From NCBI GenBank assembly GCA_037043455.1, contig JAWPHD010011224.1, positions 21,830 to 85,829 of the forward strand: DNA of 64,000 nt, read 5' to 3'. The translations under genes and the position numbers were made by a program. Source of the stretch: Cyrtodaria siliqua (Eukaryota > Mollusca > Bivalvia > Adapedonta > Hiatellidae). Below, in pieces: positions 1 through 11,869 of this stretch (within the stretch, counting starts at the first letter, position 1; each line of letters opens with the position of its first letter). The notes beneath the pieces are model-generated. The model made no database searches. It saw only the letters and a program-made list of their open reading frames with translations, and was not told the DNA's origin.

Positions 1-1100
1 ATAATCATATATACATGTACATGTATAATATAAATAAATTAAGAATAAAAGCTGTAATTGTTTAAATCCTAACAATAGGAACATTTGTATATCGGTAATT
101 TCAGGTCAATACAAGTTCCGTGGAATTTTTAAATTCACCAAATGATTAAAATCAATATGTTTTTAAAGTATTTACTCTCACCGTTGAAATCTAACTATTA
201 AAAGTTGGTTTCATATAAGTTATCAGGTCAAAATTATAAATTTCCTTTTTAAAAGTTCATGCAAAGGGTTCGATTGTTAAAGCACAAATAAAAACAGAAT
301 ACCTTCCAGTGTCCTAAAAGCTTTTGCAGTGTCCTAAAAGCTTTTGTCTTCGATATTTGGTGTTATTTTTCGAGATATTATTTATATAACTCTGCGTCAG
401 TTTAATTTCTTTATAAAAGCGGTATTATTTCATACAAAAACAGTCCTTATGAAAATAAACTCGGTGTTTGATGTGTTGGAAGTTAAATATTTTAAGAATA
501 ATTGATGTGATTAACTATAATATATTATACAAACCGACTTACATACATATTGACCGTTAAAAATGGTCAGCGTGAATAATTATATAAATGGTTCAGCTAA
601 ATATTTAAATGGCATAAAAGGTATATAAGGTTACTTACACAGCGATTACATCAGGGAAATCTTAACGAATTAACACCTGAATATTTTAACCTGAATCTTA
701 TAATGTATTCTCCCAACATCCCCATATATTTCTTCTGCCCTTAAAGAGACAGATGGCAATCATGAAGTACATGTACCATATTTCCGCTTATAGTACGACC
801 TTTTTCATACCCACTAAAGACAGGACATGCAAATTACAATAGACTTACTCCTGAATAAGCCATTCATGGTTCACAAGTACAGTCACATGATGTAGGTACA
901 AACAACAGCAACTTGTACTAATACAGTGTTCGGCACGTGCAATTTAGACACATGTTCGGTACATGCAATTTAGACACAGAAAACTAGTGTTTCGCAACTT
1001 TGTTTTAATAGAAAATTGACCTACCATTTTTATACATACAGGAAAAACCTGTTTGGACAAATTCCGGATAAGGACAATTTCTGTGCTACATGCTACAAAT
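1..1100. other. AT-rich intronic or flanking DNA with two short tandem duplications
   Basis: No exon is recognised on either strand. A 20-bp unit is duplicated exactly at 307-326 and 327-346. A unit of about 27 bp containing GTGCAATTTAGACACA is duplicated at about 929-982. The stretch is probably the next intron of the minus-strand Cys-rich gene. Confidence 0.5.
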
Positions 1101-1106
1101 ACTTAC

Positions 1107-1215
1107 TAATGTCCAGCCAGACATGTCATACACGCTGCCCCATTGTAGTATTCCCCAGCATTACAGCTGTCCTGGCATTCGGTTGATGTACAGTTACATG
1201 TAGCGTTCACTGTGT
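1107..1215 (-). CDS. Exon 2 of the Cys-rich protein
   Basis: An acceptor CTAG lies just above 1215 and a GTAAGT donor just below 1107 on the minus strand. The 109-nt exon starts with two bases and ends with two bases of a codon. It encodes 35 full codons carrying six cysteines and two potential N-glycosylation sites (NAT, NCT). Exons of this kind are common in tandem extracellular modules, so further Cys-rich exons are expected left of the window. Confidence 0.65.
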
Positions 1216-4200
1216 CTAGAAAAACATAATAAATAATAAATATGATACATTGAGTACACAGGAATATCCATGTCTGCATAATTTGGTTATCATATATACA
1301 TGAAAAGTGGAACGGGCTCAAATTGATTTTTCTATCATTATCAATATAGCAAGAAGAAATATGAACTGTCAAATGTAATTCTAATCTAAGCTCATATTTT
1401 TTGGAAAGCGTACAAATCTGTAAAAAAGTTTATGGCCTGGCTTACTTGTCTGTTATAAAAATGTTTATTAATTTATATTAAAAGTTAAAATGTAAGAAAT
1501 AACTGGGAATAGTAAGTTTGATGATGTCTTTGTGACATGGTTGATGAAAATAATGCAACAGCAAGGAAAATGTTCAATTTAAAATATATTTACATGTTAA
1601 CGGAGATTTACGCAACAACAAAAAGCCACAAGTTATTATTAAAGGGACACATGGCAATCTTGAGTTTTATTCAAACAATAAAATTTGCTCCACGATTTAT
1701 ATATACTGCGTCATTTTGACTTTAAAACTGCTTGCATATAATTAAATAAAAACAACGAGATTTCAATTGTCTTCACTATTTTGCCAATTTTTTTAGATAT
1801 ATTATTGATAAAATATTATAACAAATTAGTAATATGTAAAAATAATTTGCTTTGAACTATTCTAACAATTAATATTGTTGATTGAACAAATGCAAGTTAA
1901 GACAAAAACTAACAGGACATCGTGAGTTTTTAAAAATCAAGATTGCCGTGTGTCCCTTTAAAAGGGACACACAGGACGCCGTGAGTTTTTAAAAAATCAA
2001 GATTGCCGTGTGTCCCTTTAAAAGGGACACACAGGCAATCTTGAATTTTTAAAAACTTACGGCGTCCCGGTAGTTGTTCTATGTATCTTGCATTTGTTCA
2101 ATCATTAATATTAATTATCCGAATAATATAAAGCATATTGTTTTTGTATATTAGGCAAAATTATATTTGCAGTTACGGTTTAGCGGCCAACCGACCCCAT
2201 TCTTAAAGGCTGGCCCTAAATATTTTATTCCAAAAATTACAAATTAAATTGTTTTCGTCATGTTCTGTACCTGATATTAAAATTAAGTTTATTAGGTTAT
2301 AAAATAATGGAGAAAAAAAAAGACAAAAAAATAAAATCTTTTCCCTACGTACCGTTCTATCCTTAATTGTTTTAACAAGTAATAGGAACCACACATATGA
2401 TTTTATCTGGCCTTATTAACTGTCGACAATATTGCACCAATATTACATGTATATTTTAAACCTACGGTACGGTAAAATAATAGTAAAAAAAATTATGTTA
2501 TTTACTTATATGCAAGCGAGTTTAACGTCAAAATGATACTGGATAAATAAATCTTGATGCTAATTTCAAATATGCTTGGTAAACCCTTCAAGATTGCCAC
2601 ATGTTCCTTTTAAAAAAGTGTGTCACACTGACACTAGATACATATCAGCAGGGGGCATTGGTTCGAGCAGCATTTGACGAAATGAGCACACATAGATCAC
2701 AGGTATTTTCATGAAATCTTTCATTGCTTTTTCTGCTTTAAATAAGCCAGGAGTTATTTTTTAAGCAGGTAATGGCTTGTTTCCTTCTTTTTGCAGATAA
2801 ACAAATATAATGAATGGCAAAATCGTCTTGTCTCCACATAGTGCGTATCAGATCGCAGTATGTCAATAAAAGATAATTATAAGCAAACAGTCCTGAAAAT
2901 TTCAAAAGCATGCACGTGCATATGTGCATATAATTGTCCACAACCACAGTATGCAGATATACATCATTCATTAAAAAAAAAAAGTAGTTTATTTCAAGAT
3001 CTGTTCAATTTTTCTTTTGAAAAAAAAAATCTTCACGTAAATACATAATTCTTTTTTTGTTATATCTGTTTTTACTGCAAATAAGTATTTTCCGATGTAA
3101 GAGACAGTCAAGACTTGAAGTCCATGAAAAACATTTAATAGTGATAATCTGTAAACTGTGATTTGTTTTGTTTGTTTGTTCGTTTGTACGGGGTTTTATG
3201 TCATTTTCAACATCATTTTTTTTTTTTAGCTTTCTAGAACACAGCCAGATAATATACAGTATATCAAAATCGTAAAAAGGCCTGCGAATGTGCCTGAGAA
3301 GGCTCAAATTAGATTAGTGTGTACCAATAATGAATTATGATTCCTGGGACCCTAGCTTGAAATATCCTGAGAACTGACTCAAGTGGAAGAGTGAGAAAGA
3401 GTTGATTCGTACAGATGAAGGGAGGTATGGTTCTACTAAGGAAAAATGGATTGGTCTGCCTCTACCACAAAATAAATAGACCATCACATATGGCCTAACA
3501 TGTGCTAAAAATTATGTAAAACACCATTCAAACAAATATAGTGGAAGATACTAAGAAAGACTGAAAGGTACCCCAACTCTTTTTTTTTTTTAAAGTCAAT
3601 TTACTAGTAACACAAATTTAATATACACTCAAACTGATTTTTTTATATTGCAAAATAATTAATATAAAATTGATATGTAAGATCTGGTCAACATTATCAA
3701 TTTTCGATGCACTAGTGAACTTTTAATGTAAAGGGACACAAGACAATCTTGAAGTTTTTATCAGGAATTAAATTAGCACCTTGATTATATATAATTAATC
3801 CAGTATCATTTTCAAAATTTGACTTGAAAACTGCTTGCATATATAATTCAAATACCATTTTGAGCTTTCATTTTTTCTGCGTTATTCTAGTCTACTGTAA
3901 TTAAAGATATATTTTTGAAGCAGTATATAATCAACAGTAACTTAGTAATATGCAAAAACAATTATTTCTGAATTGTTCTTATAAATTTATATTAATGAGG
4001 CCAAATCAAGTTATATGTGTGGTTCCTATTACATGCTAAAAAATATTAGGGTATGTAGGTAAGGCCAAAAAAAAAAAAGTGTTTCCTATTGCATGCTCTG
4101 AAAAAATAGGGTAGGTAGATAGGTAGGCATTTTCTTTGGAGCAAGATATTGTGAGATTCTACATGTATTTATCTCATAAACCCCATACAAGTTGATGATA

Positions 4201-5541
4201 CAACTGAAAGTTTCTCTATGATGTCAGTTTACCTCGATAAATTATGATAAATCATTGTTAAGAACAAATTTAATTTATTTTTTTTCATAAAAAGTTTTAG
4301 AGTCGGCCCCTTAAATATAGGGTCGGTCGGGCCACCAGAAACACAGGTTGTTTTTTTTTTTACCTAAGGAAAAAATATTTACTATTTCATCTTTTTCTTT
4401 TTTTTCATTCAATTCAACCTAATGAACTAAAATATATATCAGGTACAGAACAGATAGTAAATACAATTTATTTATTTTTGGCATAAAATGTCTTGGGGAG
4501 GCCCTTAAAAATGGGATCAGTCAGGAAACGGGAACCACACATATAATTTTATTTAGTCTGATATGGGAGTTGTTAGAATAACTACTGAGAGGCAGCAACA
4601 CTAAATTCATTCAAGATTGCTGTGTCGGTATACCATTATTGTTGTAAATCAATCTATATCATCGAAATACAGGCCTGCCAAAATTAACACAAAATCCTGA
4701 GATTTTTAAAATTTTAAGATTTAAAGCACGCAAAGAACATTTTAAATGGAAATTTGGAGCGCGCGACTTGATTTTCGTACTATTTTTTAAATCACAAATT
4801 TAATTGGATTAGAAAGACTTGACTTAGTTTCAACTATTTTTTTATGAAAGTGCACTTACTTTTCTACACAGATGTGTGCTAAATGCAAATACAAAGTCAA
4901 CTCTTATACAAGTTATAATTATCATACACAGCAGCAGCTATTATAGGGGTACCACACACAAGGAGTTGCAAAGTTCCTCACACTAAGTCTTGCTATTTCT
5001 GTTAGGTTGACCAATTAAAGCAATCACAGATATTGCTGCATTATGCATGTCGTTAAGCCACTGAAGGAACTAATTATGCCCTTAGGTGTTAATTGCATAT
5101 TCAGTCAGTGCATTACACGGATGACCCCCACTGATTCGACACTTGTATATATTCCTCTGACAAGGGAGCGTAACATGACCAATTCGGGAAACAGTTTATA
5201 AACTGTGAATGTATAGCTGTTAAATCAAAACTGTGAATGTATAGCTGTTAAATCATGAACATTTTGTTTTGATGAAAAATCCTGAGATTGTACACTTAAA
5301 TCCGGAGATCCGGAGAGCGACTGAAAAATCCGGAGTATCCGGAGATTTGGCAGGCCTGGAAATATAGAAGATATATGGTGAAACTTGAATATACATAGAT
5401 AAGTTTAATTGTTTTAATTGTATGCTAACATCCTCAGAATTATAACAAGAATAGTGTTATTATGCCGCGATTCTACTTACCTATGGCCAGCCATAAACAA
5501 CACAGTGATAAAATACCACCAAAGTATGTCTCTCTTTTCAT
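1107..5541 (-). CDS. Secreted or membrane Cys-rich protein, 5' part (two exons, partial)
   Basis: Two minus-strand exons join in phase. Exon 1 ends with one base of a codon and exon 2 supplies the other two, giving Asp. The start is an ATG followed by a hydrophobic stretch (about residues 8-20, rich in L, C, I and W) that looks like a signal peptide. Exon 2 encodes six cysteines in the pattern C-x-C-x4-C-x3-C-x10-C-x2-C, with a GEYYNGAAC segment. This resembles the ephrin-receptor-like (GCC2/GCC3) or EGF-like modules of extracellular proteins. The product is therefore inferred to be secreted or a type I membrane protein. The intron is about 4.3 kb and full of small transposons. The gene continues past the left edge, so its identity and length cannot be given. 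Alternatives are a TNFR-like or furin-like Cys repeat. Confidence 0.62.
1639..1961. mobile_element. TTAA-ended MITE, copy a
   Basis: The element begins TTAAAGGGACACATGGCAAT and ends with the inverse, ATTGCCGTGTGTCCCTTTAA. The interior is AT-rich and contains ATTAATATTGTTGATTGAAC. TTAA at both ends fits TTAA target duplication, as in piggyBac or Kolobok derived elements. Further copies are at 2020, 3729, 9575, 12644, 34712 and 48954. Confidence 0.7.
2020..2613. mobile_element. TTAA-ended MITE, copy b, interrupted by another element
   Basis: It starts with AAAGGGACACACAGGCAATC and ends AAGATTGCCACATGTTCCTTTTAA. The copy is almost twice the usual length of about 320 bp because a different small element (about 2176-2396, ending GGAACCACACATA) sits inside it. 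Between copies a and b (1958-2022) the terminal segment is tandemly repeated. Confidence 0.6.
3370..3545 (+). repeat. SINE fragment (family with a CCTCTACCACAAA tail)
   Basis: The segment shares the body (GAGAAAGAGTTGATTC, then a GGTTCTAC-GGTCTGCCTCTACCACAAA block) and the tail (AAAATTATGTAAAACACCATT) with the SINE copies at 16676-16913 and 37572-37765. The tRNA-like head is missing. Confidence 0.55.
3729..4625. mobile_element. TTAA-type MITE, copy c, with nested insertion
   Basis: The left end AAAGGGACACAAGACAATCTTGA is clear. The right end, near TTCAAGATTGCTGTGTC, is degraded. A second element occupies about 4015-4548 with inverted ends (TATATGTGTGGTTCC at the left, GGGAACCACACATATA at the right). 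Confidence 0.5.
4015..4548. mobile_element. Small DNA transposon with TGTGTGGTTCC ends
   Basis: Inverted ends are visible at both sides. The interior has a TAGGGTAGGTAGGTAGG-like tract and a GGGTCGGTCGGG tract. Related pieces occur at 2176-2396 and at 24857-25170, where the ends are TGTGTTTCTGGTTT and AAACCGGAAACACA. Confidence 0.5.
4670..5358. mobile_element. hAT-like non-autonomous element, CAGGCCTGCCAAA ends
   Basis: The perfect 13-bp inverted ends are CAGGCCTGCCAAA and TTTGGCAGGCCTG. They are flanked by GAAATA on both sides (4664-4669 and 5359-5364), a 5-6 bp target duplication. No transposase frame survives. A 26-bp unit is tandemly duplicated inside at about 5202-5256. The element lies in the intron of the minus-strand gene. 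Confidence 0.65.
5481..5541 (-). CDS. Exon 1 of the Cys-rich protein (signal peptide)
   Basis: Reading the minus strand, ATG is at 5541-5539. Twenty codons start MKRETYFGGI and end in a hydrophobic run, followed by a consensus GTAAGT donor at 5480-5475. The basic residues near the start followed by a hydrophobic core are typical of a secretion signal. One base of the next codon (G) is left before the donor. Confidence 0.6.
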
Positions 5542-5820
5542 TTCATTAAACAGTAATAATCCGGGTCACTAACATGAATAAATACGGTATTTTTTGCAAC
5601 AAGCGGGCCAGCGCTTTTGTTGCGAAACTTCAATTAAAACTTTTTTCACATTATTTTTAAATCCTCGTGACAAGAAATAACAGTCCAAAGAGCACGAAAG
5701 TGTTTAGTTCCGAGGATATGTATTGAATATTGATCGAAATATACCCTCTTGCTTATATAAAATCCATATTCTCACGTCTACCCGATGTCTTGTCAAGCAC
5801 CTGTTTACAGTCTTTCGAAA

Positions 5821-5900
5821 ATGGCGGCTTATTTCCCTTTATTTCGCACCCGATTTAGCGATCACGTGATACAAGTAGCGTCATGTTGCTTGGTGATAGA
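5821..5900 (-). promoter_or_regulatory. Candidate promoter of the minus-strand gene with E-box
   Basis: About 280-360 bases upstream of the minus-strand ATG is a locally GC-richer stretch. It has a palindromic E-box ATCACGTGAT at 5861-5870 and an AAAATGGCGGC sequence (5819-5828) resembling a YY1 site. Position and composition suggest a promoter. No transcription start was identified. Confidence 0.35.
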
Positions 5901-6116
5901 CAATAGAGTATTGTACTTTTACTTTCGGTTTTAAGAAGTGGTCACTTTGTTGATAATCTTATTAGAATTGGTGTAATTATGTTTACAAAAGGAGTTATTG
6001 CATAAGCGCGTCTATTCTGGGCCCAAATTACATAGGATAGCTCAAATATGTCATATGTATACTGTATACTGACTGTAATAGTAAGTATACTCCGACTAGC
6101 ATTGAATTGAATATTG

Positions 6117-6425
6117 TTTAAGGGCTCATCAACACAGTATAGGTTATTTAGAGCCGCCCCAGAGAGAGGGGAAGGATACATAGGAATCCGGGAACCTGCC
6201 TACTCTTATTATCGGATAGATTCCTATGGTTCTTTAACGTGCTCTGAGGATAGACCGATACATGGGACCGCCCTGTTTACGCCCCCATCCGACGGACGAT
6301 GCTAAGGTAAAGTGTCATGCCCAAGAACACACCGACGGAACTCAGTGGCACCCCGGAGGATTGAATTCGGGGCCTCCGGTTACAAATCCACCGCGCTACC
6401 GACTGCGCATCGCCAGCCCTAAGCC
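6117..6425 (-). repeat. tRNA-derived SINE
   Basis: On the minus strand the head reads like a tRNA, with an A-box-like GTCGGTAGCGCGG and a B-box-like GAATTCAATCCTCC. It is followed by a body containing GTGTTCTTGGGCATGACACT, a central motif common in metazoan SINEs. It does not fold as a functional tRNA, so a SINE is the better call. Confidence 0.6.
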
Positions 6426-6741
6426 CTGATAGAACTAGCCTAATAAATTGGCTCCTATGCAGTTTTTTTTTATTCTGACGTTCTATGTAACTGATGCTCG
6501 CCAATACGAACAAATTTCAAAAAAGCATTAAACGTGTATTTTAACACACTACTGATAGAACGCTTTACTGAACAATCTTAGCCTAATCAGGGAGTAAACT
6601 TGTATACATTACATACTTGGCCTGACAGGCAATCATTATAAGAGTTTTGACCAGAAGGGTGTTTAATCTAGGACATTTCTTCATTCAGTACATCCGAGCA
6701 ACGGAAAAAGGAGATAGTGTTCTTAGAAAGGAGAGTGTTTT

Positions 6742-6889
6742 AGAAGAAGAAGAAGAAGAAGAAGAAGAAGAAGAAGAAGAAGAAGAAGAAGAAGAAGAAG
6801 AAGAAGAAGAAGAAGAAGAAGAAGAAGAAGAAGAAGAAGAAGAAGAAGAAGAAGAAGAAGAAGAAGAAGAAGAAGAAGAAGAAGAAGAA
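6742..6889. repeat. (GAA)n microsatellite, about 49 units
   Basis: This is an uninterrupted GAA run of about 147 bases, with a short satellite patch of the same motif at 6985-7020. It gives a spurious poly-Glu reading frame. Long GAA/TTC runs can form triplex DNA. Confidence 0.95.
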
Positions 6890-7419
6890 AAAGGACCAGC
6901 TCAGACTCTACTGTACCTTTGTCCTAATCGTCCTATTGGTTAAAAATCCTTAGAACTACAGACGCACGCACGCATGCACGTACGAAGAAGAAGAAGAAGA
7001 AACAGATGAAGAAGAAGAAGCCATATTTTGTTGTGGAAAATAAACACCTTACCAGTCTCGTTACTATGGGTTATTTATAGCCACACCAGAAAGGAAGGAT
7101 TAAAAAAAAAAATTGCCGTCATATATAACCTTACATGTGTTGAAAATGACGTAAAACACTATACAAAAAAACATAGGAATCCTGGTACAGTGCCCTACCA
7201 GGGAGTAGGTATTACTCCCTGGCCCTACTATTACTATGGAATAGACTTTGATCTTGTTTTGTATACTCCGATGTTCGGGAGCGCCAGGTGCTCGACACAT
7301 TCAATTAAAAAGAAAATGAAAGGATTTTATGTCTGACTGTCATCTTTGTAATATTCAGGTCAAAAAGTAAAAGAAAACTATTAATATTTAATGTGTTTTA
7401 AGGAAAACATTAGTGTTCT

Positions 7420-8270
7420 TAACATATTAGTTTAATATTATTTACTTCTCTCAAATATACATAAGAATAATGGTTACACAACATATAGAAATCAATGTTA
7501 AACAATTTGATCTTAGAGGACGGGGGAGATAGGGCATTGGGTGGGGGTGGGGGAGCGTGTGGGGGTGGGGGACCTTACAGCTTTTGTCAAGCCGTTTCTA
7601 GAATTGTGTCGTGAAACTTGCAAGTAGATTTAGAGGGGAGTTAAGAGAGAAATGGTATGTGTCAAGTTTTCCCGTATTGGTCTCCCCGTATAGGAATGTT
7701 CCATATCGATGTTCTCATTAAAATCAAACGATACTATACCTACTAATGCCTAAATATCAAAACGTAATTATAATTTTATTTTAATGAGATTGGTTCGAGA
7801 CATAATGTACTCACACCGTATAACCAGCAATCACCAAGTCGGGCATTGTTTCAAATCGGTTCCGATTTTTACGCGATGACGAAACGGTAGCAATTTTTAT
7901 TTTGCTTATACCTATGCATATTGATTGATATTATCATAGACCTACATACATATTTATATCCATGATATTACAAACATTTAGTATGCTAGGATGTTCGGAT
8001 ATGTTTACAGATTATGTCAATACGTTCTTAGTCCATAATGGTGGAAAATAGACGAGTTAGTGTGTGTAACTTACGAAGGTTTACACAGAAGCACAATTTA
8101 CACACTTTCAAGCCAATACTCGCCCCTTTCCACATAGTTCATTTTTTTCTCACTATACCTGTTAAATCTATAACCATTGGAGAGCACAAGTGTGAACTTT
8201 CAGAGTTTTCCATCTAGTAGTAAAGGAGATAGAACGAGATGAAGGACATTTGGCATTCGTTGCAGTCGTA
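7420..8270. repeat. Dispersed repeat, complete copy
   Basis: The first half (7420-7800, with a G-rich GGGTGGGGGTGGGGG tract) recurs in direct orientation at about 12960-13280. The second half (7800-8270) recurs inverted at about 11870-12290. Matches include CAATCACCAAGTCGGGC and CGGTTCCGATTTTTACGCGA. The repeat shows no coding capacity. Confidence 0.6.
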
Positions 8271-9160
8271 TCGGGATGGCGCTAAAGGCAGTCGTTAATA
8301 TCGGGATATATTTTGCTTAAAATATCGTGATATTGTCACTGTAATGATAGATTTTGATTTTTAACATATTTAAGTTGAGATTTTAGATACTTTTCAAGAC
8401 ATTTGCACACTATGCATTGGTAAACAAGAGTCGGTGACGTGTTTTGATCATCATCCATTCTTGAAGGACGATATTCAGTAACCTTGCAATCTCTACTTAG
8501 AGTTTTCTTGCAACACAGTCAATGTCTAACAATTAAATTTCGTTATAGCCAATGCCATTTGATACCAACGATGTGTCTCTTTTTTTAAATAGTATGGAGT
8601 GCATATGTATTGAATTGTATGTGTGTGTTTTTCAAAATGCGAAAACAACAACAAAAACAACAAAAACAAATAAAATAAAAATAATCAAGAGTGTTATAAC
8701 ATACCCTTGGTTTGAATTCGTCATTGAAACATAACAAAATACATTGAAATTATGTAACTCAAAGCGCGGTATGGAATCGACACGTCTAGTCCTGGCTTAT
8801 AACCTAAAACGTGTTAGTATATGCGACTAATTGCTCTAAAATGTGCGTGCATGCGTGCGTGTGTGGTTCAACATTATGATGCTGCCACACTGGACTACCA
8901 CGCCGTAGACACATGACATGGCTACTAGTATCATTTTTATGAAGTCTCTGGTGTGACCCGGCAGCGATTGAACACAATCTTCACGACCTTCGGAATATTC
9001 AGGGCGGACCTTCTCCTTATCCCCTCCAGGCTTTAAATTAATTTTACAGTATAATTAGTACAGCAAATTCGTCTTTTCAAACATATAAATTTCCAGGAAC
9101 TTCAAATGTTTATGACTATTGGCACACTGTTATGTTTTTCAAATGTTGTATTCGGAACAC
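8270..9160. other. Intergenic DNA, no feature recognised
   Basis: The stretch is AT-rich with a short CAA/AAC-rich tract at 8640-8680. No splice-bounded coding segment was found on either strand. Confidence 0.5.
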
Positions 9161-9169
9161 ACACTACCG

Positions 9170-9545
9170 CACAAGATGAGTTTTTAAAATTTCAAAAAGG
9201 ACCGTAACTCAGGTAATGCAAATCGATTTTTAAGCGGAGTCGATATACACATCTTGATATCAAAGGTAAGCATCATGCAAAGTTTCAAAACAATCGGTTG
9301 AAAACAGTGAGAGGAGACAGAGACACAGACTATTTTAACATAAAAATTGACAAAAAAGGCCGTAACGCCGGTAATACAAGGTCGATTTTCACGCGGAATC
9401 AATATGTTATCTTTAAATCATAGGTAAGCGTCTTGTTAAGTTTCGAAACAACCGGTTAAAAACTGAGGATGGAGATAGACAAACTTTTCGGGACGGACAC
9501 TCGGATGGACAGACGAACGGGTTTAATGGTGATGGGATCATAAAC
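9170..9545. repeat. Fragment of a tandem-module repeat (two modules)
   Basis: Two imperfect modules of about 190 bp each contain a GCCGTAAC/ACCGTAAC motif, a CGATTTT-CGGAGTC stretch and CAAAGTTTCAAAACAATCGG. They are followed by a GGACGGACAC-GGACAGACGAACGG tract. The make-up matches the hairpin-headed repeat class seen at 10153-11428. Confidence 0.45.
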
Positions 9546-9574
9546 TATCGAAAAAAGTGTGACCAATATATATA

Positions 9575-9862
9575 TTAAAGAGATACATGGCAGTCTTCAT
9601 TTGTGTAAACTCGCGGCATCCCTTAGTTTTTCTACATAACTTGAATTTTGTAAATTTCAAAAAAACTGTTTTTGCATATTACTTTAAATGTTGATTATAT
9701 TGCACCAATAATATATTTAACCCTATGGTAGAATAACGAAGAAAACCCAAAACTCAACATGTTATTTAACTTATATGGAAGATGGTTTAAAGCCAAAATG
9801 ATGCCCGAGAAGCTAATTCCAATGATTGAATACAACTTCAAAATTGCCGCATGTCCCTTTAA
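9575..9862. mobile_element. TTAA-ended MITE, copy d
   Basis: It starts TTAAAGAGATACATGGCAGTC and ends AAATTGCCGCATGTCCCTTTAA. The interior includes the diagnostic CTACATAACTTG and TTGATTATATTGCACCAATA segments of the family. Confidence 0.65.
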
Positions 9863-10152
9863 AGTTGCAGTTTCATCAACTACCGCGAACCAACTATAAG
9901 ATAAGAGAATGATTCGGTATATTTTGTACCAATGGGGAAAAGTCAGCTGTAAGTCGCTTTCAAAATGCCATTGTAATTGTCGGTCGGCGCTAAAATAAGA
10001 CACGAGTTTGAGTTCTTCATTGTCATGGATACACATGCCAAATGTGTTGAACATTGAAGCGTTAATCTGTTTCATATTCTATGGCATTTTGTGGAGGGAC
10101 GGAGAGACAGACAGATGGAGACTAAACCTATAAAATACCGTAATGATACATA

Positions 10153-11428
10153 AACAAGAGGTCCAAATGGCCCTGAGTCGCTCACCTGAGGGGCACAGTC
10201 ATGTTTTACCCTAGGAACTTCATTTGTAAAACGTTTATAGTATAAGAGTTTGCGATCATATATAAACAAAAACTGTCGAAATCTATTCAGTGGTTAAAAG
10301 AAGTAGAGGTTTTAAGGTTCTGACCGTATATGGTAATGGCGGCCACCTTGGAGATCTAATTTGTACAGTTCTGAAAGGCATTGACCTCCGAATCATCCGC
10401 ATGAAATTTTGTCAAAATTGGCCGTGAAGTTTCTGAGATGTTATTTACCCTCCCCCACACCCACACCCAACGGCGGCCATTGTGGGTGTGGCGTTGCCCT
10501 AATTTTAACAAATTTGAAAATCGTTGACCTGAGGATCATCAAAAGTGACCAAGCAGTTTCGGAGATTTTTTTTTTTTAAGATTTTCATATATAATTTATG
10601 CGACTCCCGGGGCGGGGCAAGATTTGACCCCACGGTCACCATTTGAACTTGATAGAGGACCATAAGCTAATACTACATACAATGTAGGAGAGATCTAAGT
10701 CTTGTGCTTTTAGAGAAGATTTTGTTTTTAATTCCCTATATAAGTCTATGTAAAACATATAAAATCTCCATAAACACACTTTAGAACCCCGGGGCACAGC
10801 CACTTTTGACCCTAGGAACTTCATTTGTACAACTTTTGTAGTCTGGGAGTTGGCGATCTTTTATAAATAAAAAACGTCAAAATCTTTTCAGCGGTTCTTG
10901 AGAAGATTTTTTAAGGTTTTGACCATATATGATAATGGCGGCCATCTTGGACTAGTTTGTAAAATGTTGAAAGGCATTGATATCAGTATCATCCACCTGA
11001 ATTTGGTCAAAATTGGTCAAGAATGCCCTATATAAGTCTATGTAAAATATGTAAAATCTCCATATACAAACTTTGGAACCCCGGGGTACAGCCACTTTTG
11101 ACCCTATGAACTTCGTTTGTACAACTTTTGTAATCTAGGTGTTGGCAATAATTTATGAACAATTACTGTCAACATTCGTCCAGCGGTTCTTGAGAAGAAG
11201 AATGTTTAAGCTTTTGACTATATATGGTAATGGCGGCCATCCTGGATGTCGCATTGACCTAATTTGTACAACCTTGGAAGGCATTGACCTCAGTATTATC
11301 CACGTGAAATTTGGTCAAAATTGTCCAAATCGTTTAGGAGGAGTCGTTGTTTAAGCAAAAACTAACGGACTACGGACGGACAAAAGCGGTCACAATAGCT
11401 CACGTTGAGCTTTCGGTTCAGGTGAACT
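10153..11428 (-). mobile_element. Hairpin-headed, tandem-module element (family H3)
   Basis: Read on the minus strand it begins AGTTCACCTGAACCGAAAGC, with a small hairpin. A TCCGTCCGTAGTCCG tract follows, then three modules of roughly 300 bp (each with GGCGGCCAT and an ACAAATGAAGTTCC-like segment). It ends at CCTCTTGTT. The architecture parallels the GATCAG-headed family at 27248-29444. Confidence 0.6.
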
Positions 11429-11869
11429 AAAACAGATGTACCTAATGATCGATAGTCGTTATGTATATCGATCTATTGCAGTGCCTTTTAGAAAACAATA
11501 ACGCATTGCTGTCTTTATAAAACATGATCTAGACAAAATGAAAATGATTATTGAATAGCATACATTGAACAGCATACGTACGTTTACTGCAGTTATGTTA
11601 CCTGGACAATACTACTGTGAACATATGTGAATCCTGCATGTTTATACAACGTAATTTATGTATTGTGTTGAACTCAGTCAAGCGATACAATGTGAAACGC
11701 TATTTAGTATTATGTTTACTAATCACTTCAAGATTTTTTATCATTAGGTGACAGTAATTTTGAAATATAACAAATACCACGCATTAAAATGAGACGTTTT
11801 TTAATTCCACTATGTCGACTACAACGATAGTCTAGTTCCGACTTCGTTGACTGTCCATTTGCAATACTT

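Noticed and set aside
6647..6943. Poly-glutamate open frame
   Set aside because: It is the translation of a GAA microsatellite; no splice sites or conserved sequence support it.
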